The notes under the pieces are model-generated. The model had not been told where the DNA came from and did not search any database. It saw only the letters and a program-made list of their open reading frames with translations. A DNA stretch of 64,000 bases from an uncultured Acidimicrobiales bacterium. Its GTDB lineage: Bacteria > Actinomycetota > Acidimicrobiia > Acidimicrobiales > Bin134. The translations under genes were made by a program, and so were the position numbers. The stretch covers positions 2,509,076-2,573,075 of the forward strand of contig OX638344.1 in NCBI GenBank assembly GCA_951813555.1, written 5' to 3'. Shown here in pieces: positions 42,447 to 51,655 of the stretch (position 1 is the stretch's first letter; the number at the start of each line of letters is the position of its first letter).

Positions 42447-43256
42447 CTACCGGCCGGTGAAGCCGGGGGGACGGTCCTCTTGGCGGGACGCGGCCCACTC
42501 CCGGAAGTCGCCTGAACGGGACGACAACTCCATGGCGAAGGCCTCGTCGCCCAGGTGGGCCTCCAGGCTGCGCCCGGAGCTGCGGTGGATGAGGGTTTTG
42601 GCCAGACCGACGGCCACGGTGGCCGAAGCGGCCAATCTGGCGGCCAGCGCGGCGGCCTCGGATTCGACAAGGGCAGCGGGGACTGACTGGTGGATAAGCC
42701 CCCAGTCGGCGGCGTCGGCCCCAGAAACTTCCTCGCCCAGCATGAGCATCTGCTTGGCCCGGGCCACACCGGCCAGGCGGGGCAGCAGCCACGACGACCC
42801 GCTGTCGGGGGTAATGCCCATTGAAGTGAACGGAGCCCTCAGCCGGGCATCGTCGGCCACCACCGCGAAGTCGGAGGCCAGCGCCAGGCTGAGGCCCAAT
42901 CCAACGGCCCACCCCCGCACCGCGCACACGATGGGGACCTGCACTTCCAGCATCACCGGGATGAGCCGGTTGACCAGGTAGGGCATGCGGCGGGAGATGC
43001 TGCCCGGCCGGGGCCGGGACCTGCCGCCGGCCCGACCCGCCAGGTCGAAGCCGCTGCAAAAGTTGTCGCCCTCAGCGTTGAGCAGAGCCGCCCGGATCTC
43101 TTCGTCGGCGCTGGCCGCCTCGAGGGTGTCGATTAAGGCCAGAACGATGTCGTCGGTCAGCGAGTTGCGGCGCTGGGGACGGTCGAGGGTGAGGGTGAGC
43201 AGCGGCGGCGCTGACACCACTTGCAGCCCCTCGGGCGGCGTTGGATAGGGCTTCAT
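42447..43256 (-). CDS. Enoyl-CoA hydratase/isomerase family protein
   Basis: This 269-residue crotonase-fold protein has LTLDRPQRRNSLTDDIV, AEGDNFCSGFDLAG (oxyanion-hole region), VRGWAVGLGLSLALASDFAVVADDARLRAPFTSMGITPDSG and WLLPRLAGVARAKQMLMLGE. An acidic residue in the GITPDSG region may be catalytic. It could hydrate enoyl-CoA or isomerise it; the substrate is unknown. It lies 47 bases upstream of the UGSC gene on the same strand. Confidence 0.9.
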   Translation of the reverse strand: MKPYPTPPEGLQVVSAPPLLTLTLDRPQRRNSLTDDIVLALIDTLEAASADEEIRAALLNAEGDNFCSGFDLAGRAGGRSRPRPGSISRRMPYLVNRLIPVMLEVQVPIVCAVRGWAVGLGLSLALASDFAVVADDARLRAPFTSMGITPDSGSSWLLPRLAGVARAKQMLMLGEEVSGADAADWGLIHQSVPAALVESEAAALAARLAASATVAVGLAKTLIHRSSGRSLEAHLGDEAFAMELSSRSGDFREWAASRQEDRPPGFTGR

Positions 43257-43278
43257 GCCCGGCCCAGGCTAGTGGTCC

Positions 43279-44079
43279 TTAGGCAGGAGCAAGCTCAGCT
43301 GCGCCGAATGCCACCGAGAACCTCACGCACCAGATCACCACCGTGGAATAGCGGTCGAGGTCGAGTTCCTGGGGAATTTCGTAATTCTGAGCGCCCACGT
43401 TCCCCTTCAGATCGCCGAGGTCCACATAGTCATCGGTGAACTGTCCAGCGGGGGCGTCGGGGGGAGCCGCGCTCAGATAGACGTTCAGGTCGGGGCCGTT
43501 GTCGGTCCTGAAGTCCTCGAACCGCAGGAACCGCTGGCCGGTGCCGTCGCCCAGCACTTCCACCTGTCCCCGCGTGGGGTGGCTTCGGCTGATGAATTCG
43601 CCCGATGCCTCCACCCTCACCTGAGGCATATCGGGCATAGTCTCCTCGACCGGTTGCTCTTCGGGCATGCCGAGCTCTTCCATCACCTCATCCATCTCGG
43701 CGATGAGCTCCTCCGACAGTTCGTCGCCCGGCATGGAGCCCACAGCCACAGTGGGCGAGGCGGTGCCGGGTTCGGGCCCTGAGGTAGTCGCCTCGGGTGC
43801 CGGGGCTGTCGCCTCCGCGGCCGGCGTGCCGGGGTCGACTGGCGTTGGTTCGGGAGCGGCCGTTTCGGCAACCGGGGTGTCGGCCACCGCGCCACTGTCG
43901 AACACCGGGCCGGCCTCATCCACTTTGTCGTCGATGAAATAGGTCTGGAAGGCGAACCAGAAGAACACCGCCCAGATCAAAAACCCCAATAGGGCGGCAA
44001 GTACCACTGCGAGCAGCACCTTGGCCCGAACCGACAATGCCTTCAACCATCCCCACAAACGGGATATAAGCCGTTTCAT
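43279..44079 (-). CDS. Membrane-anchored DM13-domain protein
   Basis: This 266-residue protein has a short basic start (MKRLISRLWGW), one transmembrane helix (VLLAVVLAALLGFLIWAVFFWFAF), a Pro/Glu/Ala-rich extracytoplasmic linker and a C-terminal DM13 domain (about 165-266: LGDGTGQRFLRFEDFRTDNGPDLNVYLS, NYEIPQELDLDRYSTVVIWCVRFSVAFGAAEL). DM13 domains are thought to act in redox or electron transfer and keep a conserved Cys (here in VIWCVRF). ATG 44079 is used; an in-frame TTG lies 9 bases upstream. It precedes the enoyl-CoA hydratase gene on the same strand. Confidence 0.88.
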   Translation of the reverse strand: MKRLISRLWGWLKALSVRAKVLLAVVLAALLGFLIWAVFFWFAFQTYFIDDKVDEAGPVFDSGAVADTPVAETAAPEPTPVDPGTPAAEATAPAPEATTSGPEPGTASPTVAVGSMPGDELSEELIAEMDEVMEELGMPEEQPVEETMPDMPQVRVEASGEFISRSHPTRGQVEVLGDGTGQRFLRFEDFRTDNGPDLNVYLSAAPPDAPAGQFTDDYVDLGDLKGNVGAQNYEIPQELDLDRYSTVVIWCVRFSVAFGAAELAPA

Positions 44080-44173
44080 TCCCCCCAATGTACGGGGAGA
44101 AATCCCGAATCACAGATGATGACGCCTGTCTATCGACGCGGCATATCCCCGGCTACCGCGACAGACTGGCGAG

Positions 44174-44977
44174 ATGGGCTACGAGACGCTGATTGTGGAA
44201 CGCAAGGGGCGGGTCGGGTGGCTGATCAACAACCGGCCCGATCAGCTCAACGCCATGAACTCCCAGATGCGAGAGGAGTTCGCCGAAGCCTGGCTGGAAC
44301 TGGACCGAGACCCGGAGGTGCGGGTGATCGTCCACACCGGCGAGGGCCGGGCCTTCCAGACCGGGGTGGACGTGGTGGAGCTGGCCACCGACGGGCAGGG
44401 CATGGAGCGCTACCGGGAATCGGTGGAGAACTTCGACCTGCACTTCACGTCTTGGCACCAGAAGGTGCGCAAACCGGTGATCACCGCGGTCAACGGCATC
44501 TGCTGCGGGGGCGGCTTCCACTGGGTGGCCGACGCCGACATCGTGATCGCGGCGTCCGACGCCCAGTTCTTCGACCCCCACGTGTCGGTGGGCCAAGTGG
44601 TGGCTCTCGAAGCCATCGCGCTGCTGAAGAAGATGCCCGCAGAGACGGTCATGCGCATGGCGCTGATGGGAGCGCACGAGCGGATGGGGCCGGAGCGGGC
44701 CTACGAGCTGGGCATGGTCAGCGAGATCGTGGACCCGCCCGAGCGCCTGAGGGAGCGAGCCGGCGAGATCGCCGAGGCCATCGCCCGCAACTCCCCCGCG
44801 GCCATGGCCGCCACCAAGAAGGCCCTGTGGGACGCCCTAGAGCACGGCCTCACCGACGCCAGCAAGACCGGCGCCTTCCACATGACCGGCATATGGGGCC
44901 ACCCCGACCAGGTGGAGGGCCCGGCCGCCTTCGCCGAAAAACGCGAGCCCCAATGGGCTCCTTTGGACCCTGCTTAA
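44174..44977 (+). CDS. Enoyl-CoA hydratase/isomerase family protein
   Basis: This 267-residue crotonase-fold protein has WLINNRPDQLNAMNSQMREEF, HTGEGRAFQTGVDVVEL (first oxyanion-hole strand), VNGICCGGGFHWVADADIVIAASDAQFFDPHVSVGQV and ERAYELGMVSEIV. The GICCGGGFHWV segment forms the second oxyanion hole. The glutamates of classical enoyl-CoA hydratase are not obviously both present, so another crotonase reaction is possible. It is followed after 15 bases by the SDR gene. Confidence 0.9.
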   Translation: MGYETLIVERKGRVGWLINNRPDQLNAMNSQMREEFAEAWLELDRDPEVRVIVHTGEGRAFQTGVDVVELATDGQGMERYRESVENFDLHFTSWHQKVRKPVITAVNGICCGGGFHWVADADIVIAASDAQFFDPHVSVGQVVALEAIALLKKMPAETVMRMALMGAHERMGPERAYELGMVSEIVDPPERLRERAGEIAEAIARNSPAAMAATKKALWDALEHGLTDASKTGAFHMTGIWGHPDQVEGPAAFAEKREPQWAPLDPA

Positions 44978-44992
44978 GCTAAAGAAGTACCT

Positions 44993-45790
44993 ATGGGAAC
45001 GATTGTCATCACCGGATCAGCAGGCGGAATCGGCCAGGCCACCAGGGAACGGCTGGTGCGAGACGGCCATGAGGTGATCGGGGTGGACATACGCGATGCC
45101 GAGGTCATCGCCGATCTTTCCACCCCCGAAGGACGAACCGAAATGATCGGCGCGGTAGCCACAGCCACAGGAGGACGCATCGACGGACTGGTGGCTGGCG
45201 CGGGCATCACTGGCCCCGATCCCAAGCAGGTGGTGTCGATCAACTACTTCGGCGCAGTTGCCACAGTCGAGGGACTGCGCCCGCTGCTGGCCCAGGGCAC
45301 CGACTCGTCGGCCATCGCCATCAGCTCCAACTCCAGCACCACGTTGGTCTCCCTGCCAGAGGGCCTGGTGGAGGCCTGTTTGAACGACGACGAGGACCAG
45401 GCCCGTGAGCTGGCCGGTGCCGATCCGAGCACGACCTATGCCACCAGCAAGCTGGCGCTGGCCCGCTGGGTTCGGCGCACCGCCATCGGCCCCGACTGGA
45501 TCGGATCGGGAATCCGACTGAACGCGGTGGCTCCCGGACTGATCGACACCCCACTGGTGGCCGAGAACCTGGACATGATCATGAACCTGGGGGACGTCTA
45601 CCCCATCCCCATAGGGCGACCCGGGCGGGCTGCTGAGGTGGCCAACCTGCTGGCCTTCCTACTGTCACCCGACGCCAGCCTCTTCTGCGGCTCGGTGGTA
45701 TTCATGGACGGCGGCAGCGACGCCGCCCTAAACGCCGACGCCTGGCCCGCCGTCAACACCACCGCCGATCGCTGGCCTATCGGAGACTGA
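44993..45790 (+). CDS. Short-chain dehydrogenase/reductase
   Basis: This 265-residue classical SDR has the cofactor motif ITGSAGGIGQAT, Asp at the end of strand 2 (GVDIRDAE, NAD preference), the AGAG strand, a catalytic Ser region (AISSNSST), and YATSK (Tyr and Lys). NAVAPGLIDTPL follows. The insertion between Ser and Tyr (LVEACLNDDEDQARELAGADPSTT) resembles 3-alpha-hydroxysteroid dehydrogenase/carbonyl reductase types. It is co-directional with the preceding hydratase. Confidence 0.92.
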   Translation: MGTIVITGSAGGIGQATRERLVRDGHEVIGVDIRDAEVIADLSTPEGRTEMIGAVATATGGRIDGLVAGAGITGPDPKQVVSINYFGAVATVEGLRPLLAQGTDSSAIAISSNSSTTLVSLPEGLVEACLNDDEDQARELAGADPSTTYATSKLALARWVRRTAIGPDWIGSGIRLNAVAPGLIDTPLVAENLDMIMNLGDVYPIPIGRPGRAAEVANLLAFLLSPDASLFCGSVVFMDGGSDAALNADAWPAVNTTADRWPIGD

Positions 45791-45816
45791 CCGCTCCCGG
45801 TCGAAGATTCGGCGCC

Positions 45817-47520
45817 CTACTTCTTGCCCTGGCGCTTTTGGATGCGGACCCATTCGTCTCTTAGGCCGACGGTGCGGTGGAACAGGTCGGGGGTTTCGGG
45901 GTCGCGGGCGAAGTAGCCGAGGCGCTCGAACTGGACTACCTGGCCAGGGGCGATGTCGGCCATGGCCGGCTCGAATAGGGCGCCCTCGTTGAGTTGGGCC
46001 GAGTTGGGGTCGAGCGAATCCATGGGGTCGGTGCCGTCGGCGCCGGGGTAGGGGTCGGTGAAAAGGCGTTCGTAGAGCACGGCTTGGCCATCGACGGCGT
46101 GGGCGGCTGATACCCAGTGGATGGTGGCCTTTACCTTGCGGCCGTCAGGCGCCTTGCCCGATCCGGTCTCGGGGTCGTAGGTGCAGCGGACCTCGGTCAC
46201 ATTGCCGTCGGCGTCGGTGTCCACTCCGGTGCAGGTCACGAAGTAGCCCGACCGCAGCCGCACCTCGCGTCCGGGGGCCAGCCGGAAGAACTTGGGGGGT
46301 GGGTCGAGCATGAAGTCGTCGTGTTCGATGTAGAGCTCTCTGGTGAACGGCACCTGCCGGGCCCCGGCCGACGGGTCTTCAGGGTTGTTGCCCGCCTCCC
46401 GCATCTCCACCTGGCCCTCGGGGTAGTTCTCGATCACCAGCCGCAGCGGGTTGAGCACCGCCATCCGGCGGAGCGCAGTGGCATTGAGTTCCCGACGGAC
46501 GAACGACTCCAGCAACTCCACCTCCACGGTGCCGTCCACCCGGGCCACGCCAACGTGGCGGCAGAACTCCCGGATGGCCTTGGGAGGGAAGCCCCGTCGG
46601 CGAAGGCCCCGCAAGGTGGGCATGCGGGGGTCGTCCCAGCCGTCAACATGGCCATCGCCCACCAGCTCCAGTAGGCGGCGCTTGGACAACACCGCGTGGG
46701 TGACGTTCAAGCGGGCGAACTCGGTCTGGCGGGGGCGATCGCCGGGCAAGTCGAGGTGGTTCAAGAACCAGTCGTACAGCGGGCGGTGGGCGTCGAACTC
46801 TAGGGTGCAGATCGAGTTGGTCACCCCCTCCACCGCGTCGCTCTGGCCGTGGGCCCAGTCGTAGGTGGGGTAGATGCACCATTGGTCACCAGTGCGGTGG
46901 TGGCTGGCGTGGCGGATGCGGTACAGCACCGGATCGCGCATCAGCATGTTCTCGTGGGCCATGTCGATGCGGGCCCGCAGCACCCGCTCGCCGTCGGCGA
47001 ACTCGCCCGCCCGCATTCGCCGGAACAGGTCGAGATTCTCCTCAGGGGTGCGGTGGCGCCATGGGCTGTCGGTGCCCGGCTCGGTGAAGCCGCCCCGGTT
47101 CTCGGAGATGGCCTCGGCGTCCTGGTCGTCCACATAGGCCAGCCCGGCCCGGATCAGGTCCTCGGCCCACTGGTAGAGCTGCTCGAAGTAGTCGGAGGCG
47201 TAGAGGGTGCCCCGGTCGGACTGGTAGCCCAGCCAGGCGATGTCCTCCTCGATGGCGGCCACAAAATCGGCCCGCTCCGTCTCGGGGTTGGTGTCGTCGA
47301 ACCGCAGGTTGCAGGTGCCGCCGAACTCGGCGGCCAAATCGAAGTTCAGACAGATCGACTTGGCGTGGCCGATGTGGAGATAGCCGTTGGGCTCGGGCGG
47401 GAAACGGGTCTGCACCCGGCCGCCGAAAGTGCCATCGGTGATGTCCTGGCGGATGAGGCTGCGGATGAAGTCGCTGCGCTCGCCGGGCTCGTCGCCTCCT
47501 GTGCTCCCGGCATTGCTCAT
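45817..47520 (-). CDS. glnS: Glutaminyl-tRNA synthetase
   Basis: This 567-residue class I synthetase has the HIGH region PPEPNGYLHIGHAKSICLNF, RFDDTNPE, YPTYDWAHGQSDAVEGVTNS and VLSKRRL (KMSKS equivalent). The C-terminal half is the two-barrel anticodon-binding domain (ELYIEHDDFMLDPPPKFFRL, LRSGYFVTCTG). This domain and the length distinguish GlnRS from bacterial GluRS. The start is ATG 47520 (MSNAGSTGG); 12 further upstream codons are in frame. Most actinobacteria use the GatCAB transamidation route, so a direct GlnRS is uncommon in the phylum. Confidence 0.95.
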   Translation of the reverse strand: MSNAGSTGGDEPGERSDFIRSLIRQDITDGTFGGRVQTRFPPEPNGYLHIGHAKSICLNFDLAAEFGGTCNLRFDDTNPETERADFVAAIEEDIAWLGYQSDRGTLYASDYFEQLYQWAEDLIRAGLAYVDDQDAEAISENRGGFTEPGTDSPWRHRTPEENLDLFRRMRAGEFADGERVLRARIDMAHENMLMRDPVLYRIRHASHHRTGDQWCIYPTYDWAHGQSDAVEGVTNSICTLEFDAHRPLYDWFLNHLDLPGDRPRQTEFARLNVTHAVLSKRRLLELVGDGHVDGWDDPRMPTLRGLRRRGFPPKAIREFCRHVGVARVDGTVEVELLESFVRRELNATALRRMAVLNPLRLVIENYPEGQVEMREAGNNPEDPSAGARQVPFTRELYIEHDDFMLDPPPKFFRLAPGREVRLRSGYFVTCTGVDTDADGNVTEVRCTYDPETGSGKAPDGRKVKATIHWVSAAHAVDGQAVLYERLFTDPYPGADGTDPMDSLDPNSAQLNEGALFEPAMADIAPGQVVQFERLGYFARDPETPDLFHRTVGLRDEWVRIQKRQGKK

Positions 47521-47590
47521 CCCCCAATCCTTGACGTATCCAGGGCCCAACGACAACGCATTATCAACGGCAATAGCGCGAAACTGGGGT

Positions 47591-48733
47591 ATGGCCTATT
47601 CGATCATCGACGTCGACACCCACATCACCGAGCCGGCCGACACCTGGACCAGCCGGGTGTCCGCCCGCCACCGCGACCACGTTCCCCGGGTGGAGGTGGC
47701 CGAAGGCCGGGAGGTGTGGCTGCTGGGCGACGAGCGCATCGGCGCGGTGGGTCCGACGGCCCCCGCTGGGTGGAAGGAGCCCATGCCCGACTCCCCGGCC
47801 GGCTACGACGACGTGCATCCGGCGGCCTACGACGCCGGGGCCCGCTTGGAGCTCATGGACCAGCGGGGGGTGTGGGCCGAGGTGCTGTATCCCAACGTGG
47901 GCGGGTTCGGCGCCCAGAAGTTCTTGTCCATCGAAGACGCCGAGCTGAAGTACGAGTGCGTGCGGGCCTACAACGACTTCTTGTCCGAGTGGTGCGGCGC
48001 CGATGACCGGCGGTTGATCCCGTCGATGGCCACGCCGTTCTGGGACGTGGACAATGCGGTGGCCGAGGTGCAGCGGTGCGCGGCAAAGGGCTACCGGTCG
48101 GTGAACTTCACCGGCGAACCCCAGGTGTTCGGCCTGCCCTATCTGGGCGAGCCGCACTGGGACCCGTTCTGGTCGGCGGTGTGCGACTGCGACATGGTGG
48201 TGTCGTTCCACATCGGCAGCGGAGAGTTCAACTGGGACCGCACTCGGGTGGAGCGCCGGGGCTTCGTGGAGGCCTACGCCCTGCAATCCATCGACTTGTT
48301 CACCAAGAACGGCATCCAGGTGTGCGACCTGCTGCTGTCGGGCGTGCTGCCCCGCTTCCCCAAGCTGAAGGTGGTGTCGGTGGAGTCGGGCATCGGTTGG
48401 CTGCCGTTCATGCTCGAAGCGCTCGACCACCAGTTCGTCGAGGGCGGCGGCCGCCAGGAGCGGCCCGAGTTCGAAAAGCTGCCCAGCGAGTACTTCACCG
48501 GGCAGGTGTTCACCACGTTCTGGTTTGAGGAATCGGCGCCCCAAGACGTGCTGGGCGACCGGATCCCGCTCGACAACGTGCTGTTCGAGACCGACTTCCC
48601 CCACCCCACGTGCTTGTACGACAACGTCGAGGAGAAGATCTCCGCCAGCCTCAGCCACTTCTCCCCCGAAGACCGCCACCAGCTCCTGTGGGGCAACGCC
48701 GAGAAACTGTACCGAGTGGAATCGCCCGCCTAG
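47591..48733 (+). CDS. Amidohydrolase-2 family metal-dependent hydrolase
   Basis: This 380-residue TIM-barrel hydrolase begins YSIIDVDTHITEP (HxH-like first metal site reads D-x-D-x-H) and contains VVSFHIGSG, VSVESGIGWLPFMLEALDHQF and FETDFPHPT, the family C-terminal Asp/His site. Related enzymes decarboxylate or hydrolyse aromatic acids. The ATG at 47591 is 70 bases from the divergent glnS start. It is followed after 9 bases by an FAD dehydrogenase, and a related protein is encoded at 62893. The substrate is unknown. Confidence 0.9.
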   Translation: MAYSIIDVDTHITEPADTWTSRVSARHRDHVPRVEVAEGREVWLLGDERIGAVGPTAPAGWKEPMPDSPAGYDDVHPAAYDAGARLELMDQRGVWAEVLYPNVGGFGAQKFLSIEDAELKYECVRAYNDFLSEWCGADDRRLIPSMATPFWDVDNAVAEVQRCAAKGYRSVNFTGEPQVFGLPYLGEPHWDPFWSAVCDCDMVVSFHIGSGEFNWDRTRVERRGFVEAYALQSIDLFTKNGIQVCDLLLSGVLPRFPKLKVVSVESGIGWLPFMLEALDHQFVEGGGRQERPEFEKLPSEYFTGQVFTTFWFEESAPQDVLGDRIPLDNVLFETDFPHPTCLYDNVEEKISASLSHFSPEDRHQLLWGNAEKLYRVESPA

Positions 48734-48742
48734 ATTCCTGCT

Positions 48743-50179
48743 ATGAGCGAAAACTGGGACCGGCAGGCTGATGTGGTGGTGCTGGGTATGGGCGCGGCCG
48801 GGTGTGCCGCGGCCATCGCCTCGGCCGATGCAGGGGCGTCGGTCATCTTGTTGGAGAAGATGCCCGAGGGGCGCGAAGGGGGCAACACCCGCATCTCCGG
48901 GGGGATCTGGTTCAACAGCCTCGACCCCGACGGGATGGCCACTTACCTGCGGTCGCTTTGCGGCCCCTACACCCTGCCCGAGGAGATCGTGCAGGTTTGG
49001 GCCGAAGAGACCTACAAGAACACCGAGTGGCTGGAGGGCCTGGGGGTGACCCCCGGCGTCCACGCCGACTACAAGCCGGAGTATCCCGAGATGCCCGGCG
49101 CCGAGTTCTACGGCGGCTATCTGGGCGTCAACGGAGAGATGGGCCAGCAGCTCTTGTGGAAGGCGCTGTCGGCGGTGGTGCGGGACCGGGGCGTGGAGGT
49201 GCTGCTGGACTCCCCGGCCCAAGAGCTGGTGACCAACGAAGACGGCGCAGTGGTAGGCGTGGCGGCCACCTCGGCTGGCCAGCCGCTGCGAGTTGGCGCC
49301 CGCCGAGGTGTGGTGCTGGCCACCGGCGGTTTCGAGAACAACCCGGAGATGGTGCGCGACTACTTACAGCTTCCCGGCTCCCCGGTGTGGGGCTCGCCGG
49401 CGGGCACGGGTGACGGCATCAAGATGGCCCAGAAGGTGGGCGCCGATCTGTGGCACATGGACAACATGATGGCCGCCCTCGGCTTTGCCGCCGATGGGTT
49501 CGAGGCGGGGATGTACGTGATGTTCATCTTCTCCATGGGATTCATCTGCGTGGGCAACGACGGCCGACGACCCCAAAACGAGATGCCGCCCCAAGGCCAC
49601 GGCCACGGCCTGATCGACGGCGACTACGAGCTGTTCCAACGGCGGCCACTGCACGTGATCTTCGACGAGGCCACCCGTCAGGCCGGGCCGATCTCGCCGC
49701 CCCGGGAGGTCCTGCCGGTGGGGTGGAACCTGCTCATGGAGGGCTACGAATGGAGCGCCGACAACTCGGCCGAGATCGAAAAGGGCTGGATCCAAAAGGC
49801 CGACACCCTTGCCGAACTGGCCGACAACTTGGGCATCGACCCCGACGGGCTGGAGGCGTCGGTGGCCTCATGGAACGATGCCTGCGCCGCCGGCCACGAC
49901 CCGCTGGGCCGGCCAGCGGCCACCCTGGCCCCGCTGGCCACTCCCCCGTTCTACGGCTTCACCTCAGCGCCGCTGATGGGCTGGACCAACGGAGGCCCCC
50001 GCCGCAACGAGAAGGCCCAGGTGCTCGACCCGTTCGGCGAGACCATCGGCCGCCTCTACGCCGCCGGCACGGTCAGCTCCACCTACAGCCGGTGCAAAGA
50101 CGGCGGCTTCCACATCGGCGACGCCCTGGCCTTCGGCCGGGTGGCCGGCCGCAACGCCGCGGGCGAAGCCCCTCGCTGA
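48743..50179 (+). CDS. FAD-dependent dehydrogenase (fumarate reductase/3-ketosteroid dehydrogenase-like)
   Basis: This 478-residue flavoprotein has the FAD-binding start DVVVLGMGAAGCAAAIASADAG, EGGNTRISGG, VVLATGGFENNPEMV and a C-terminal flavin motif GRLYAAGTVSSTYSR plus GGFHIGDALAFGRVAGRNA. It belongs to the FAD_binding_2 family, which includes fumarate reductases, urocanate reductase and steroid delta-1 dehydrogenases. No haem or covalent-flavin domain is attached. It starts 9 bases after the amidohydrolase and is probably co-transcribed. Confidence 0.9.
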   Translation: MSENWDRQADVVVLGMGAAGCAAAIASADAGASVILLEKMPEGREGGNTRISGGIWFNSLDPDGMATYLRSLCGPYTLPEEIVQVWAEETYKNTEWLEGLGVTPGVHADYKPEYPEMPGAEFYGGYLGVNGEMGQQLLWKALSAVVRDRGVEVLLDSPAQELVTNEDGAVVGVAATSAGQPLRVGARRGVVLATGGFENNPEMVRDYLQLPGSPVWGSPAGTGDGIKMAQKVGADLWHMDNMMAALGFAADGFEAGMYVMFIFSMGFICVGNDGRRPQNEMPPQGHGHGLIDGDYELFQRRPLHVIFDEATRQAGPISPPREVLPVGWNLLMEGYEWSADNSAEIEKGWIQKADTLAELADNLGIDPDGLEASVASWNDACAAGHDPLGRPAATLAPLATPPFYGFTSAPLMGWTNGGPRRNEKAQVLDPFGETIGRLYAAGTVSSTYSRCKDGGFHIGDALAFGRVAGRNAAGEAPR

Positions 50180-50186
50180 TTCTGAA

Positions 50187-50591
50187 TTAGGGCCAAGCGC
50201 GCCAAGCGGTGATGTCGATGGCGATGACCGGCCCGGGAGGGCGGGTGGCTTGGTATTGAGGGTATTTGGCGGCCAGCAGATCTAGGGCGTGGTCGCGCTC
50301 GTCGCCGTCGACCAGCACTCGGGCAGTGCCGTCCACTCGGATCCACCACAGCTTCGACCAGTCGTCGTCGTAGCAGTCGACCAATAGGCAGGCCGCGGGG
50401 TTGGCGGCCAGGTTGTCGAGGCGGCGCAGCGCCAGGGTGGACTTGGGCTTGGCGTCGATCGCCGAGTACACCACATCGCCCTTGAGGAAGAAGCAGCACG
50501 GCACCGCGTGGGGCCGGCCGTCGGCGGTGACGGTGCTCAACACCGCGGAGCGGGCCTCTCCCAGCCGCTGCCACATCTCACCCCTGTCCAT
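50187..50591 (-). CDS. PPOX-class F420-dependent oxidoreductase-like protein
   Basis: This 134-residue split-barrel protein has ARSAVLSTVTADGRPHAVPCCFFLKGDVVY and the KPKSTLALRRLDNLAANPAACLLVDCYDDDWSKLWWIRVDG segment characteristic of the Rv0121-type TIGR03668 group. Such proteins bind F420 or FMN. It is convergent with the FAD dehydrogenase, 7 bases apart, and divergent from the exporter. Confidence 0.88.
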   Translation of the reverse strand: MDRGEMWQRLGEARSAVLSTVTADGRPHAVPCCFFLKGDVVYSAIDAKPKSTLALRRLDNLAANPAACLLVDCYDDDWSKLWWIRVDGTARVLVDGDERDHALDLLAAKYPQYQATRPPGPVIAIDITAWRAWP

Positions 50592-50677
50592 CCCTGCACT
50601 CTAGGAATTCGACGGAAGGCGACGCGTGCAACTCGGCAAAGGAACCGCGTGCACCGGCGACGGGGGGATAGAACACA

Positions 50678-51553
50678 GTGGTGGCCCTCTTGCCCCGATC
50701 GGAGTCGGTTGCTCCCGAACCGCTGTTCATGGTGGGGGCGGTGTCGCAGTATCTGGGCGCGGCGGTGGCCGTTCGCCTGTTCGACGAGATGGCCCCGGCG
50801 GGGGTGGCGCTTGTGCGGGTGCTGGGCGCGGCGGTGATGATCATCTTGCTGCGGCGTTCCTGGCAGCAGCGTTGGAAGGCCAGCGACCTGGCGTGGGCTT
50901 CGGCCTTCGGGATGGCGCTGGCTGCCATGAACCTGTCGATCTATCTGGCCATCGACGAGCTGCCGTTGGGCAACGCGGTGGCCATCGAGTTCACCGGCCC
51001 GATCCTGGTAGCCGCCGTCGGCACTCGCACCCTGCGGTCGGGGGCTGCGCTGCTGCTGGCCGCGGGCGGGGTGGTGGTGCTGGCCGGGGTGCAGGCCGAG
51101 GGCACCATGCGGGGGGTGGGGTTCGCCTTGTTGGCCGGGATGTTCTGGGCTGGTTACATCGTGCTCGGCCACCGAGTGGCCCAGGGCCCGGCTGCGGTAG
51201 ACGGACTGGGGCTGGGGATGTTGGCCGGAGCCGCGGCCATCAGCGGTTTCGGTGCCGCCGAGGTGGGATCGGCGCTGGACTTGCCGGTGGTGCTGCTGTT
51301 GGCCCTGGCCACCGGCCTGTTGTCCAACGTGATCCCCTACTGGATCGACCAGTTGGTGATGAAGCGCATCACCCAGCACCGTTTCGCCCTGTTGCAGGCG
51401 CTCCTTCCCGCCACTGCGGTGCTGGTGGGCCTCGCCGTTCTGATCCAAGTTCCCAGCGGACAAGAACTGCTTGGCATCGCCTTGGTGATCGCCGCTATCT
51501 TACTCAGCCGCTCCGTAAAGGGACCCGGCAGCACTGCGGCCAGGGCGGGATAA
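50678..51553 (+). CDS. EamA/RhtA-family transporter
   Basis: This 291-residue integral membrane protein has about ten hydrophobic helices in two EamA repeats (about 15-140 and 145-280). Features such as LPLGNAVAIEFTGPILVA, GMFWAGYIVLGHRVAQ and SNVIPYWIDQLVMKRI match the RhtA/threonine-homoserine exporter branch of the drug/metabolite transporter superfamily. The start is one of two adjacent GTG codons. The substrate is unknown. Confidence 0.88.
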   Translation: MVALLPRSESVAPEPLFMVGAVSQYLGAAVAVRLFDEMAPAGVALVRVLGAAVMIILLRRSWQQRWKASDLAWASAFGMALAAMNLSIYLAIDELPLGNAVAIEFTGPILVAAVGTRTLRSGAALLLAAGGVVVLAGVQAEGTMRGVGFALLAGMFWAGYIVLGHRVAQGPAAVDGLGLGMLAGAAAISGFGAAEVGSALDLPVVLLLALATGLLSNVIPYWIDQLVMKRITQHRFALLQALLPATAVLVGLAVLIQVPSGQELLGIALVIAAILLSRSVKGPGSTAARAG

Positions 51554-51583
51554 CGAATTACGGAACTATCCAAGATGCTCGCT

Positions 51584-51614
51584 ATATCAATATCTTGCTT
51601 GTAATATCAATATC
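51584..51614. repeat. Direct repeat ATATCAATATC in an AT-rich intergenic segment
   Basis: ATATCAATATC occurs at 51584-51594 and 51604-51614, starts 20 bases apart (two helical turns), 42 bases before the lytic-transglycosylase-like gene. Repeats on one DNA face suggest a regulator site. The 102-base interval is otherwise empty. Confidence 0.5.
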
Positions 51615-51655
51615 CGCTTCCTGTCTTCATAGGCAGTAGCCCCACTCCCTTCTTC

